From the NCBI GenBank assembly GCA_031367325.1, contig JANLPQ010000027.1, positions 37,738 to 101,737 of the forward strand: DNA of 64,000 nucleotides, given 5' to 3'. The position numbers and the translations under genes are program-made. Shown piece after piece: positions 52,315 to 61,166 of this stretch (positions within the stretch are counted from its first letter, which is position 1; every line of letters starts with the position of its first letter). The notes beneath the pieces are model-generated. The model saw nothing but the letters and a program-made list of their open reading frames with translations, did not search any database and was not told where the DNA came from. Origin of the DNA: JAAFIP01 sp031367325. GTDB lineage: Bacteria; Pseudomonadota; Gammaproteobacteria; Burkholderiales; Burkholderiaceae_C.

Positions 52315-53430
52315 ATGCAATCCACAGATATCACCGCCCTGAGCAACCAAGTGCTGTGGGCTACTTTTATACTTTCTTGCGTTTTTGGTGCCATTGCGCA
52401 ACGCACCCACTTTTGCACCATGGGCGCAGTGAGCGATGTGGTCAATATGGGCGACTGGACACGCATGCGCCAGTGGGCGCTAGCCGCTGGGCTGGCCATG
52501 CTGGGCTTTGGCGTGCTGGTGTGGCTGGGCAAGGTAGACGCTGGTAAGACTCTGTACGCATCGGGCCGCGTGATCTGGTTGTCGGCGCTGGTAGGTGGCG
52601 CGATGTTTGGTTTTGGCATGGTGCTGGCGTCGGGCTGCGGGAGCAAAACACTAGTGCGCATTGGCGGTGGTAGCTTGAAGTCGCTGATTGTCTTTATCGT
52701 GATGGGTATGGCGGCTTTTGCTACGCTGAAAGGCATTACTGCGGTGGCACGCGTGGCCACTGTTGACGCAGTTACTTTTGCAACGATAGCACCAGGCAAT
52801 TTGGCCAATATCTCGGCTGCAGTGCTAGGCGTAGCGGCACCACTGGCCCAGCTGATTGCGGCCCTGATCGTAGGCGGTGGCTTGGTACTGTGGGCCACGC
52901 TGCGCCGCGATTTTTGGGCACTGGATAATCTGCTGGCGGGTGTTGGACTAGGTGCTGTCATTGTGGCCATGTGGTGGGTGAGCGCACATCTTGGGTTTGT
53001 GGCCGAGCACCCCGACACTTTGCAAGAAGCTTTTTTAGCAACCAACTCTGGCCGTGCCGAGGCACTAAGCTTTGTGGCACCTGTGGCCTACACGCTGGAT
53101 TGGTTGATGTTCTTTAGCGATAAATCCAAGGTGCTGACGCTGGGCGTGGTGTCGGTTTTTGGCGTTGTGGCGGGCTCGGCAGTGGTGGCTGTGGCAGGGC
53201 GTAGTTTTCGCTGGGAAGGCTTTGGCAGCACCGAAGATGTGGGCAACCATCTCGTGGGTGCTGTGCTGATGGGCGTGGGGGGTGTCACCGCCATGGGCTG
53301 TACCGTAGGCCAAGGATTAAGCGGCATCTCTACCCTGTCAGTCACCAGCTTTATCGCGGTTGCCGCTATTTTGGTGGGTGCTGTGATGGCACTGAAGTAC
53401 CAAATGTGGCGCTTGGAACGTATGACGTAA
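52315..53430 (+). CDS. YeeE/YedE (TsuA-like) sulphur-compound transporter
   Basis: 371 aa, about ten hydrophobic helices. Conserved cysteines in HFCTMGAVSDVVNMGDW, ASGCGSKTLVR and MGCTVGQGLSG, the ones lining the thiosulphate path in TsuA/YeeE. Probable import of thiosulphate or a related compound. No adjacent TusA-like gene is visible. Confidence 0.83.
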   Translation: MQSTDITALSNQVLWATFILSCVFGAIAQRTHFCTMGAVSDVVNMGDWTRMRQWALAAGLAMLGFGVLVWLGKVDAGKTLYASGRVIWLSALVGGAMFGFGMVLASGCGSKTLVRIGGGSLKSLIVFIVMGMAAFATLKGITAVARVATVDAVTFATIAPGNLANISAAVLGVAAPLAQLIAALIVGGGLVLWATLRRDFWALDNLLAGVGLGAVIVAMWWVSAHLGFVAEHPDTLQEAFLATNSGRAEALSFVAPVAYTLDWLMFFSDKSKVLTLGVVSVFGVVAGSAVVAVAGRSFRWEGFGSTEDVGNHLVGAVLMGVGGVTAMGCTVGQGLSGISTLSVTSFIAVAAILVGAVMALKYQMWRLERMT

Positions 53431-53442
53431 GCGGTGCAGTAC

Positions 53443-54279
53443 ATGGATGTTGATATTGAAAGACGCTTTGGCGGTCTTGCGCGCCTGTATGGTGTGCGTG
53501 GCGCTGCAGCCATCCGCGCCGCGCATGTGGCTGTGGTGGGCATAGGGGGGGTAGGGTCGTGGGCGGCCGAGGCACTGGCGCGTAGCGGGGTAGGGCGCAT
53601 TACGTTGATTGACTTTGACCAAGTGGCCGAGTCCAACATCAACCGCCAAATTCATGCCGAGACCAATACGGTAGGCATGGCCAAGGTAGATGCCATGCGC
53701 GCTCGCATTGCGCAGATCAACCCGCATTGCCAAGTGACTTGCATCGAGGAATTTGCCACACCTGAGAATTGGGCCAGCTTGGTCGACACCATGCGTGAGC
53801 AAGGCCAGCTAAGCGCCGTGATCGACGCCTGCGACCAAGTTAAAACCAAAGTGACGATGACAGCCTGGGCCTTAGCACAGCGCAAATCAGCGCACGCCAG
53901 CTTGTTCATTACCGTAGGCGCAGCAGGTGGCAAGCGCCGCGCTGACAAAATCGACATCGCCGACCTGGCCGACACCACACACGACCCGCTACTGGCCAAG
54001 CTGCGCTACAGCCTGCGCCGCCACCATGGCGCAGCGCGCGACAAGCGTATAGGTACAGTGTGCGTGTTCAGCCGCGAGGCTGTGGCTACGCCTGCTAATG
54101 CCATGTCTGATGACGTTGGCGATGACGACGCTCAAGCAGGCACGCACAGCACCGCGCTGGCCGAACCACAAGGCGATGGCAGCCTTAACTGCCACGGTTA
54201 CGGCTCAGTAGTCACCGTGACCGCCAGCTTTGGCCTGTGCGCTGCAGGCTGGGTGCTAGACCAGCTAGCTAAAAAATAA
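53443..54279 (+). CDS. tcdA: tRNA threonylcarbamoyladenosine dehydratase
   Basis: 278 aa from MDVDIERRFGG; a GTG 9 bases upstream is possible. E1-like fold with VVGIGGVGSWAAEALARSGVG nucleotide loop split as GIGGVGSW, DFDQVAESNINRQIHA, ATP-site arginine and IDACDQVKTK. TcdA/YgdL cyclises t6A37 in tRNAs that read ANN codons; it lies next to a tRNA-Lys(TTT) gene, one of its substrates. Confidence 0.88.
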   Translation: MDVDIERRFGGLARLYGVRGAAAIRAAHVAVVGIGGVGSWAAEALARSGVGRITLIDFDQVAESNINRQIHAETNTVGMAKVDAMRARIAQINPHCQVTCIEEFATPENWASLVDTMREQGQLSAVIDACDQVKTKVTMTAWALAQRKSAHASLFITVGAAGGKRRADKIDIADLADTTHDPLLAKLRYSLRRHHGAARDKRIGTVCVFSREAVATPANAMSDDVGDDDAQAGTHSTALAEPQGDGSLNCHGYGSVVTVTASFGLCAAGWVLDQLAKK

Positions 54280-54299
54280 GCGCACTTCTCTACAGCCAG

Positions 54300-54329
54300 G
54301 TGACAAGACCGCATTTTTCACGCTATAAT
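54300..54329 (+). promoter_or_regulatory. Putative promoter of tRNA-Lys
   Basis: GTGACA (54300-54305), 18-base spacer, consensus TATAAT (54324-54329), 25 bases before the tRNA. Confidence 0.6.
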
Positions 54330-54354
54330 TTGAGGCTTCACGCAAGTGATACGT

Positions 54355-54430
54355 GGGACCTTAGCTCAGCTGGTAGAGCAGCGGACTTTTAATCCGTTTG
54401 TCGTGGGTTCGACCCCCGCAGGTCCCACCA
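54355..54430 (+). tRNA. tRNA-Lys (anticodon TTT)
   Basis: Acceptor GGGACCT/AGGTCCC, D arm GCTC/GAGC, anticodon stem CGGA/TCCG around CTTTTAA giving TTT, T arm around TTCGACC, encoded ACCA end. 76 nt. Confidence 0.96.
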
Positions 54431-54436
54431 AAATTT

Positions 54437-54470
54437 AAAAAGCCTGTTAGTTGACTAACAGGCTTTTTTC
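54437..54470 (+). terminator. Rho-independent terminator after tRNA-Lys
   Basis: AAGCCTGTTAG and CTAACAGGCTT arms (11 bp), loop TTGA, followed by six T and preceded by A-run, so it could also serve the minus strand. Confidence 0.88.
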
Positions 54471-54546
54471 TTTGGGCGTTGGCTTTCTTTTGCTGATTGT
54501 TTGCATGTCCATTGGATGCTGCGCCGTTCAATCCAGCTTTGCCTGC

Positions 54547-54984
54547 TCAATCATCCATACTCGCACTCCACCTATCCCCCCAGCCGCTATTGTTCTGCTT
54601 GACTTGGTCCAGGTCGCGGCGTTGGCGTTTGGTGGGGCGGCCTTGTTCTATGGTGTGGGCGGGTTCGGGTTGCAGGCGGCGCTGGTCTTTGGCGGCTTGG
54701 TAGGCGGCTATGCTTTCGGGGGTTTCTTGGTACAGGGTTTGGGCTTGGGGTGCGGGGCCGCGCTGCTCGCTGACTTGTAGCACCAGCACGCTGCAGGTTA
54801 GGCCATCGCGGTACAGGGCTACGGTGTCGCCTGCGCGCACGTCGCGTGCGGCTTTGACCAGCTGGCCGTTGATTTTGACGCGGCCTTTGCCAATGTCGTC
54901 CGTGGCCAGGCTGCGGGTTTTATAAAAGCGCGCGGCCCATAAAAACTTGTCGATGCGGGTGCTGTTGACTATTTTGAGGTCCAT
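54547..54984 (-). CDS. hslR: Hsp15-like S4-domain RNA-binding protein
   Basis: 145 aa. The S4 domain is at the N-terminus: TRIDKFLWAARFYKTRSLA, GKGRVKINGQLVKAARDVRA, GDTVALY. A basic, glutamine-rich C-terminus follows. Hsp15 binds 50S subunits carrying a stalled nascent chain. Longer at the C-terminus than E. coli Hsp15. Confidence 0.85.
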   Translation of the reverse strand: MDLKIVNSTRIDKFLWAARFYKTRSLATDDIGKGRVKINGQLVKAARDVRAGDTVALYRDGLTCSVLVLQVSEQRGPAPQAQTLYQETPESIAAYQAAKDQRRLQPEPAHTIEQGRPTKRQRRDLDQVKQNNSGWGDRWSASMDD

Positions 54985-55023
54985 AGGGTGACTGCAGCTT
55001 CAAAAATAATGTGTTTTAAGCGT

Positions 55024-55069
55024 TTCAGGCCGTAGAACTTGCTCGAGCAGCTATGGTATTAGTAGCGTT
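55024..55069 (+). repeat. Dispersed intergenic repeat, copy 11 (type B)
   Basis: GGCCGTAGAACTTGCTCGAGCAG: here the core is a perfect even palindrome (TTGCTCGAGCAG nearly), with a diverged right flank. Confidence 0.75.
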
Positions 55070-55095
55070 AAGCCAGTGTATCTTAAACATGATGG

Positions 55096-56223
55096 TTACT
55101 GCTTTGCGCCCATGGCGGCGGCTTGCGTGCGCTGCAGTGCTAGCTCGGCAGTGTCCAGGCCGCTGTGTGTGTCCCAGCCGCTTAAGTGCTGCTGCGCAAT
55201 GTGGCCCAGTGCTTGCACCCAGTCTGCGCTGTCGTTCAGGCAGGGTATGTAGTGGTAGCTGCGGCCATCTGTGCCCGCTGTACCACCAGCGCCTGCATGC
55301 AAGAAGGCTTCTTTGCCTTCCATGCCCATCTCTTCTAGCGTCTCCAGGCAGTCCACGGTAAAGCCGGGGCAGATCACGTCAACCCGTTTAACGCCAGCCT
55401 TGGCCATAGCGATCAGGGTGGGTTCGGTGTAGGGTTCTAGCCATTTGGCTTTGCCAAAGCGGGACTGAAAGGTCACTTGCAGCTGGTCTTTGGTCAAGCC
55501 CAGTTGTTCGCCTACTAGGCGGGCGGTTTTGTAGCATTCACAGTGGTAGGTGTCGCCAAGCGCCAGAGTGCGCTGGGGCACGCCATGAAAGCTCATCACC
55601 AGTTTGTCGGGCTTGCCGTGCTGCTGCCAGTAGCCGCTGATGCGGGCGGCCAAAGCGCTGATGTAGCCTGCGTCGTCATGGTAGTTATTCACAAAGCGCA
55701 GCTCGGGGATGCGGCGCACCTTGGCGGCCCAGGTGTACACCGCATCAAACACGCTGGCAGTCGTTGTGCCGCTGTACTGCGGGTACATGGGCAGTATCAA
55801 AATACGGTTAAACCCTTCAGCCTTTAGCGCGTCTAGCTGGCTGCGCATGCTAGGGTTAGCATAGCGCATGCCTAGGCGCACCTGCACCTTGTGGCCTTGC
55901 TCGCCTAGATAGCCTTGCAGCAGCTTGGCTTGTTTCTCGCTCCATACCTTCAGCGGCGAACCTTCAGCCGTCCAAATGCTGGCGTATTTGGCGGCTGATT
56001 TGGCGGGGCGCAGGCGCAAAATAATGCCGTGCAAAATCAGCCACCAAATAGGCTTGGGTATTTCTACCACCCGGTGGTCTGACAAAAACTCGGCCAAGTA
56101 GCGGCGCACCGCAGGGGCCGTGGCTTCATCAGGGGTGCCTAGGTTGCACAGCAAAATAGCGGTGCGGCTGTTAAATGGGCCTGCATGGCCGTGGGTGTAG
56201 GTGGGTTCTTTGGTAAATGCCAT
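55096..56223 (-). CDS. hemH: Ferrochelatase
   Basis: 375 aa. LCNLGTPDEATAPAVRRYL, the active-site His in MSFHGVPQR, CYKTARLVGEQLGL, FQSRFGKAKWLEPYT and CPGFTVDCLETLEEM are the conserved ferrochelatase blocks. Inserts Fe(II) into protoporphyrin IX. Divergent from a HAD-family gene 33 bases away. Confidence 0.94.
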   Translation of the reverse strand: MAFTKEPTYTHGHAGPFNSRTAILLCNLGTPDEATAPAVRRYLAEFLSDHRVVEIPKPIWWLILHGIILRLRPAKSAAKYASIWTAEGSPLKVWSEKQAKLLQGYLGEQGHKVQVRLGMRYANPSMRSQLDALKAEGFNRILILPMYPQYSGTTTASVFDAVYTWAAKVRRIPELRFVNNYHDDAGYISALAARISGYWQQHGKPDKLVMSFHGVPQRTLALGDTYHCECYKTARLVGEQLGLTKDQLQVTFQSRFGKAKWLEPYTEPTLIAMAKAGVKRVDVICPGFTVDCLETLEEMGMEGKEAFLHAGAGGTAGTDGRSYHYIPCLNDSADWVQALGHIAQQHLSGWDTHSGLDTAELALQRTQAAAMGAKQ

Positions 56224-56256
56224 GGTCTAATCTCTTACCTGTATTTTGCTGTACTT

Positions 56257-56964
56257 ATGATCGACATTTTAAAAATCAAAGCAATATCCCTCGACTTGGA
56301 CGACACGCTGTGGCCCATATGGCCCGTGATAGAGCGCGCCGAGAAAGCTCTGCTGGACTGGCTATGCCACCACGCGCCCATGACAGCGGCACTGTTTGCC
56401 TCTACCACTGCACTGCGCGAGATACGCGAACACATGGCTAATGTGATGCTAAAGGAGCGCCCCGACATGCGCCACGACCTGGGCGCTATCCGCAAAGAAT
56501 CTATCCGCTTGGCGCTGGCGCGTGCAGGCGAAGACCCATCGCTGGCCGAGCCTGCGTACGACGTATTTTTTGCGCACCGCAACCGCGTGGTACTGTACGA
56601 CGATGCGCTGGCAGCCCTGGCTGCCATGGCGGCGCGCTACCCGCTGGTGTCGCTGTCTAACGGCAATGCGCAGCTAGATTTGGTAGGCCTGGCCGGTTAC
56701 TTTAATGCCAGTATCAGCGCCAAAGAGTTTGGCAAAAGCAAACCCGACCCGCACATCTTTATCGCCGCAGCGGGCGCTGTGGGCGTGCTGCCGCACGAGG
56801 TGCTGCACATTGGCGACGACGCTGCGCTAGACGTGATGGGCGCGCTAAACGCTGGCATGCAAGCGGTGTGGCTGAACCGCGAAGAAAAGTTGTGGCCGTA
56901 TGAAGACAAAGAGCCCACGGTAGAAGTAGGCTCCTTGGCAGATGTGGTGGCACTGCTGGCGTAA
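56257..56964 (+). CDS. HAD-family hydrolase
   Basis: 235 aa from MIDILKIKAISL; the upstream frame overlaps hemH. Motif I SLDLDDTLW, motif II SLSNGN, motif III Lys in GKSKPDPHIF, motif IV HIGDDAALD: a complete phosphatase active site with a helical cap (subfamily IA). Substrate unknown. Confidence 0.85.
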   Translation: MIDILKIKAISLDLDDTLWPIWPVIERAEKALLDWLCHHAPMTAALFASTTALREIREHMANVMLKERPDMRHDLGAIRKESIRLALARAGEDPSLAEPAYDVFFAHRNRVVLYDDALAALAAMAARYPLVSLSNGNAQLDLVGLAGYFNASISAKEFGKSKPDPHIFIAAAGAVGVLPHEVLHIGDDAALDVMGALNAGMQAVWLNREEKLWPYEDKEPTVEVGSLADVVALLA

Positions 56965-56992
56965 TGTTGCTTGCGCAGTACCATGCATACTA

Positions 56993-57017
56993 AAAACAGC
57001 CTTCGAGAGGCTGTTTT
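56993..57017 (+). terminator. Rho-independent terminator after the HAD gene
   Basis: AAAACAGCCT and AGGCTGTTTT arms (10 bp), 5-base loop, T-run on both strands, so it probably serves the converging SDR gene too. Confidence 0.75.
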
Positions 57018-57021
57018 ATAA

Positions 57022-57079
57022 GCTTTTTAGGCTGTTAACCCAAGTGAAATCTGCTCAAGCAGCTATTGAATTAATAGTA
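57022..57079 (+). repeat. Dispersed intergenic repeat, copy 12
   Basis: Type A, canonical core CTGCTCAAGCAGCTATTG, between two convergent genes. Confidence 0.85.
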
Positions 57080-57099
57080 CTATGCAAGTGGCACATCAG

Positions 57100-57858
57100 T
57101 TATTTTGGCGCTAACCGAATTGCACCGTCCAGGCGAATCGTCTCACCATTGAGCAAATCATTTTCAAAAATATGCAGCGCCAGCTTGGCATAGTCTTGCG
57201 GCGTGCCCAAGCGGCTAGGAAAGGGCACGGCAGCAGCTAGCGCGTCTTGCACGTCTTGCGCCATGCCAAACATCATCGGCGTACCCATAATGCCCGGTGC
57301 AATCGTCATGTTGCGAATGCCGTTGCGCGCCAGGTCGCGCGCTATCGGCAGCGTCATGCCCACAATGCCGCCCTTAGACGCGCTGTAGGCCGCTTGACCG
57401 ATCTGCCCGTCATAGGCTGCCACCGATGCGGTGCTGATGAGGCAGCCGCGCTCCATGGTGGCTTCAGGCTCGTTTTTGCACATCGCGTCAGCGGCCAGGC
57501 GAATCATGTTGAAGCTGCCAAACAGGTTGATGCTGACCGTGCGTTTGAAGGCATCAAAGTTGTGCGCACCGTTTTTACCCACAGTTTTCTCGCCGGTGGC
57601 TATTCCAGCGCAGTTAACCAGCCCCATCAGCTTGCCCATGCTGACGGCCATAGCCACCACCGCTTGGCCATCGGCCTCGCTGGTCACGTCGCATTTGACG
57701 AAGGCTCCACCAATCTCCTTGGCCACCGCCTCGCCTTTGTCAGCCTGCATGTCAGCAATCACCACCTTGCCCCCCTTGGCCGCCAGCATCCGCGCCGTGC
57801 CTTCACCCAAGCCCGACGCGCCGCCGGTGACGATAAATACTTTGCCGTTAATGTCCAT
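57100..57858 (-). CDS. SDR 3-hydroxyacyl-CoA dehydrogenase (HSD17B10-like)
   Basis: 252 aa from MDINGKVFIV, with GGAGCA 8 bases before it. TGGASGLGEGTARML, VNCAGIA, STASVAAYDG, YSASKGG (Tyr-x3-Lys) and APGIMGTPMM are present. Closest in pattern to type-II 3-hydroxyacyl-CoA/2-methyl-3-hydroxybutyryl-CoA dehydrogenases of isoleucine and fatty-acid breakdown. A LiuR-like palindrome upstream agrees with that role. Confidence 0.85.
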   Translation of the reverse strand: MDINGKVFIVTGGASGLGEGTARMLAAKGGKVVIADMQADKGEAVAKEIGGAFVKCDVTSEADGQAVVAMAVSMGKLMGLVNCAGIATGEKTVGKNGAHNFDAFKRTVSINLFGSFNMIRLAADAMCKNEPEATMERGCLISTASVAAYDGQIGQAAYSASKGGIVGMTLPIARDLARNGIRNMTIAPGIMGTPMMFGMAQDVQDALAAAVPFPSRLGTPQDYAKLALHIFENDLLNGETIRLDGAIRLAPK

Positions 57859-57901
57859 AAAAGTTGCTCCAAAAGGGGGATAGATAAAAAGTGTTGGGAG
57901 G

Positions 57902-57923
57902 TTGACGTTTACGTTAACGTCAA
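57902..57923. promoter_or_regulatory. LiuR/fatty-acid-regulator-like operator
   Basis: TTGACGTTTACGTTAACGTCAA, palindromic in its outer 7 bases, 44 bases before the SDR start. It contains the TTGACGTTTACGT-type half reported for MerR-family regulators (LiuR) of branched-chain amino-acid breakdown. Confidence 0.5.
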
Positions 57924-58103
57924 TTGGTCTTTGATTATGACGCAGTTTGCTTTGCTGGCTTTGTCTTTGTTCTAGCACGCGTACTGCTGCGGTCAGTCTC
58001 ATGCCAAACGGACCTGCGTGACCGCGAGGTTTTAGGAAAGTAAAAAGCCCCAACTATTGCTGCAATACTGTGCGACTGCGAGATTGAAGACTTCACCACA
58101 GCC

Positions 58104-58586
58104 ATGGATAATAAAACTATGCACATCAAAATCGACAACCTTCAGGGCCCTGAAATTCATGCACTTTTGCAAGAACATTTGCGCACCTTGTCTATGCATT
58201 CGCCGCCAGAGAGCATGCACGCTCTGGACATCGAAGCCCTGCGCAGCCCAGACATTACGTTTTGGACAGCGTGGAGCGATGACACTGGCACCGCGCAACT
58301 GCTCGGTTGCGGGGCGCTGAAGCAGCTAGACGCTGAACACGCCAAGCTAAAGTCTATGCGCACCGACGCTGCACACCTGCAAAAAGGTGTGGCACAAGCG
58401 CTGTTAACGCATATTTTAGAAGCAGCCAAACAGCGCAATATCAAGCGACTAAGCCTGGAAACTGGCCCGATGGAGGCCTTTGCAGCGGCGCGTAGTTTGT
58501 ATACCAAAAAAGGCTTTACCTGCTGCGGGCCTTTTGCAGGCTACGTGGTGGACCCCTACAGCGTGTTTATGACCAAGGTTTTGTAG
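58104..58586 (+). CDS. GNAT family N-acetyltransferase
   Basis: 160 aa (or 155 from the second Met at 58119). LLGCGALKQLD, acetyl-CoA loop KGVAQALLTHILEAAKQRN (a variant of Q/R-x-x-G-x-G/A), LSLETG, ARSLYTKKGFTCCGPF. Fits the YsnE/PhnO-like small acetyltransferases. Acceptor unknown. Confidence 0.83.
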   Translation: MDNKTMHIKIDNLQGPEIHALLQEHLRTLSMHSPPESMHALDIEALRSPDITFWTAWSDDTGTAQLLGCGALKQLDAEHAKLKSMRTDAAHLQKGVAQALLTHILEAAKQRNIKRLSLETGPMEAFAAARSLYTKKGFTCCGPFAGYVVDPYSVFMTKVL

Positions 58587-58589
58587 ACG

Positions 58590-59717
58590 TTAGGGCGATA
58601 GCAATCGGTAATTAGCCACCACACTGCCAGTACGGTCCACCAGCACCTCAGTTTGGCCGTAGCCTGACTGGTATTCGTTAATCAATAAAACAGCGTGGCC
58701 TTGGCGAAAAGGACGCACGCTGTGGGTCTGCTCATCGACCTTAAACACCCACTGGCCTTGCGTATTCACAAAGCCTCGGGCCTCATTTTTTAGCCCGCCT
58801 TGTTTGTTGGGCTTGCCTTGTATGGCCCAAGCCAAGCCCTTATAAAAATCGTCGATGGCATAAAACTTCTTGGCCAGTGCTGCGCAGGGTTTGTGGCTTC
58901 TAGCAGGGCTGGGGTAGGCTTTGCGCAAGCTGTCTTGGTGCCAATGTTTGTCAGAGGGCTCTAGCACCACGCGGCCTTGCGGGTCGATCAAACCCAGCGC
59001 GTCGCTCAGTTTGTCGTTGGTGGGCAAGACGCGTCTGAACACAGCTTTACCATCTATAAAATCGCTGCGAATGTCGATAGCCGGTGCGGTAAAACTGTGG
59101 CCACTGTACCAGTCTAGCGCGGTGTAGCCAACGGCTGGGCTGGTGTCTTTAGCAGGGTCGTAGCCCATCACTATGCGCCCGGTTTTATCGATAACTGACC
59201 ATGGCGGTGCCGCGCGCCTGGGGCCTACGCTGCTCATGGGGTGCGTGCCAGTTATATAGCCTTTGCCGCGCACCAGCGCCAGCCCGTGGTGAAAGTCATG
59301 TGCGTCAAACCACTGCGCGGCCACCGGCAGCGCCACGCGGCCTTGGGTGTCTATGTAGGCGCGGCCTTGCGATGTAGTAACCAAAGCCAGGCCATCGCTG
59401 TAAGGGTTGGCCTCTTTGTAGATGGGTTGCGCTACCACTTGGCCTTGTGCGTTGATAAAGCCATAACGCCAGTCATAACCACCAGAGGCCTTGGCAATAT
59501 TGGCAAATGTGCGCAGCATGCCGCTGGTGGGTGCATCATCATGCGTGTCAAACAGCTCGCGGCTTAGACGCATGCCTTGGCTATTGACCAGCATGCAGCC
59601 TTCGTGAAGGTGGCCACCGCGCGACTGGCACAGCATATGCACGCTGGGCAGGTTAGCTGCCCATGCTTGCACAGAAAAACTCTGCAGCAACGCCCACATC
59701 ACCATGACATAACGCAT
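58590..59717 (-). CDS. Secreted WG-repeat protein
   Basis: 375 aa. Signal peptide ending VQAWAA. Repeats of the WG type: YGFINAQGQVVAQPIY, AYIDTQGRVALPVA, WSVIDKTGRIVMGY, LGLIDPQGRVVLEPS, RGFVNTQGQWVFKV. Beta-rich, likely periplasmic; partner unknown. It ends three bases from the convergent GNAT gene. Confidence 0.82.
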   Translation of the reverse strand: MRYVMVMWALLQSFSVQAWAANLPSVHMLCQSRGGHLHEGCMLVNSQGMRLSRELFDTHDDAPTSGMLRTFANIAKASGGYDWRYGFINAQGQVVAQPIYKEANPYSDGLALVTTSQGRAYIDTQGRVALPVAAQWFDAHDFHHGLALVRGKGYITGTHPMSSVGPRRAAPPWSVIDKTGRIVMGYDPAKDTSPAVGYTALDWYSGHSFTAPAIDIRSDFIDGKAVFRRVLPTNDKLSDALGLIDPQGRVVLEPSDKHWHQDSLRKAYPSPARSHKPCAALAKKFYAIDDFYKGLAWAIQGKPNKQGGLKNEARGFVNTQGQWVFKVDEQTHSVRPFRQGHAVLLINEYQSGYGQTEVLVDRTGSVVANYRLLSP

Positions 59718-59837
59718 AAACAGCCCACTAAAAATTTGGCCAAAACATTATTAGTGCGTCGCACTTTCAGCCTGCGCGTGCGCCACGCCTGCAGTGTGCC
59801 CGATAGCGCCTTGGCAGGCATGCCAGATAATGCACAC

Positions 59838-60773
59838 ATGCGCTATAAATTTTTGTTTCACAAAATGTCAATCGCTGGTGCCGCGTTGCTGCTGGCCGCC
59901 TGCACTACCACCGCGCCTGTGCCCAGCCCTTCCACGCCGCCCAACGGCACCACTACCACCCCCACGCTACCGCCTGTAGCCGTGCCCAAGCGCCCACCCA
60001 AAATCGGCTTGGCGTTAGGCGGCGGCGCAGTGCGTGGGTTTGCGCATGTGGGGGTGATAGCCGCGCTAGAGGAGGCGGGCATTAAACCCGACATGGTGGT
60101 GGGCACATCGGCAGGCAGCTTGGTCGCCGCTATTTACGCTACAGGCAAAACTGCAGCGCAGTTGCAGCAGGCCGCGCTGGCCATGGAGGAGGCGGACATT
60201 ACCGACTGGACGTTGCCGTTTTTTGGCCGCGGTATGCTGCGCGGCGACGCACTGGCCCGCTACATCAATCTACAGGTGAACAACAAACTGATCGAAAGCA
60301 TGGTGATACCGCTGGGCATTGTGGCTACCGACTTGCGTACAGGGCAGGGCGCGCTGTTCCGCCAAGGCGACACCGGCATGGCAGTGCGTGCGTCCAGCGC
60401 GGTACCGTCGGTGTTTAACCCGGTCAAGATCGGCGCGGCTGAATATGTAGACGGCGGCTTGGTGTCACCTGTGCCTGTGCGATTTGCGCGGCAGATGGGG
60501 GCCGAGCTGGTGATTGCGGTGGATATATCGTCTGCGCCCGAGGGCAATGCGTCTGACAGCCAACTGGCCATTTTGCTGCAAACCTTTGCCATCATGGGCA
60601 AAAGCATTAATAGCTACGAGTTGAAAGACGCCGAGCTGGTGGTGCGGCCTGCGTTGGTGGGCGTGAAGAGTGGCGACTTTACGGCCAAGCGGCGGGCTAT
60701 CGACGCTGGCAAGCTGGCAATGCAGCAGGCTATGCCGCAACTGAAGGCGTTGATTGAGGCTAAGAGTAGGTAG
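59838..60773 (+). CDS. Patatin-like phospholipase lipoprotein (RssA-type)
   Basis: 311 aa from MRYKFLFHKM; the open frame runs 260 bases further upstream but that part is antisense to the WG gene and lacks a signal. Lipobox LLLAAC at about 17-22, Pro/Thr linker, then the patatin core: oxyanion loop LGGGAVRGFAHVG, nucleophile GTSAGS, and catalytic DGG in YVDGGLVSPVP. Likely outer-membrane-anchored lipid acyl hydrolase. Confidence 0.87.
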   Translation: MRYKFLFHKMSIAGAALLLAACTTTAPVPSPSTPPNGTTTTPTLPPVAVPKRPPKIGLALGGGAVRGFAHVGVIAALEEAGIKPDMVVGTSAGSLVAAIYATGKTAAQLQQAALAMEEADITDWTLPFFGRGMLRGDALARYINLQVNNKLIESMVIPLGIVATDLRTGQGALFRQGDTGMAVRASSAVPSVFNPVKIGAAEYVDGGLVSPVPVRFARQMGAELVIAVDISSAPEGNASDSQLAILLQTFAIMGKSINSYELKDAELVVRPALVGVKSGDFTAKRRAIDAGKLAMQQAMPQLKALIEAKSR

Positions 60774-60790
60774 TTTTTTAGTCTTTTCGT

Positions 60791-60838
60791 GGGTCTGGGC
60801 CGTAGAACCTGCTCAAGCAGCTATTTTATTTGTAGCGT
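60791..60838 (+). repeat. Dispersed intergenic repeat, copy 13 (type B)
   Basis: GGGCCGTAGAACCTGCTCAAGCAGCTATTTTATTTGTAG; 17 bases after the patatin gene. Confidence 0.82.
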
Positions 60839-60885
60839 TTGGACATTTTTCTTCTTAGACTTCGCGGTCACGCGGCATCGCAAAA

Positions 60886-60913
60886 AAAAGCCAAGTCTTT
60901 CGACTTGGCTTTT
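60886..60913 (-). terminator. Strong rho-independent terminator (minus strand)
   Basis: AAAAGCCAAGTC and GACTTGGCTTTT arms (12 bp), 4-base loop; on the minus strand it continues into eight T. It is about 250 bases past the phasin stop. Confidence 0.85.
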
Positions 60914-61166
60914 GAACTGAGTCCCTGCTACCGCGGCGGTAGCTAGAGGACCCGAGGAGACAACCTTACATACAAACCTATAACGCTAGTGTCGGCTATA
61001 GGCTGACAATCCAAGCAGAGGATGCACTCTAAAAACGTGGGAACTTAGTCACCCATTTCAAGAGCTTGTGTAAAACGCTTTCTCGAATCCTTGCTGTTAT
61101 TTTGTCTGACAGTGCAAACCGCCCGACAGTTCAATGCTTTTGCAGGGTTTTAAAAATAGTTGCAAA
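60914..61166 (-). other. Structured phasin 3' region, possible small RNA
   Basis: No ORF. On the minus strand, just before the terminator, a hairpin GCTACCG-CCG-CGGTAGC (60927-60943) is enclosed by partly complementary GGGTCC and GGACTC. The layout (stem, short linker, strong terminator) fits either a long 3' untranslated region or a small RNA made from it. No promoter is clear and no known RNA family recognised. Confidence 0.35.

Noticed and set aside
54355..54470. Integration site of a mobile element at tRNA-Lys
   Set aside because: The tRNA 3' end is followed by a clean terminator and core genes; no integrase or duplicate tRNA end seen.
57247..57975. Long open frame on the plus strand (242 codons)
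   Set aside because: Antisense to a complete SDR gene; His/Arg-rich composition is typical of a shadow frame.
59577..59837. N-terminal extension of the patatin-like gene
   Set aside because: Antisense to the WG gene start, no homology, and it would hide a proper lipoprotein signal.
60886..61166. tmRNA (ssrA)
   Set aside because: No tag-peptide reading frame, no tRNA-like acceptor and no CCA end.
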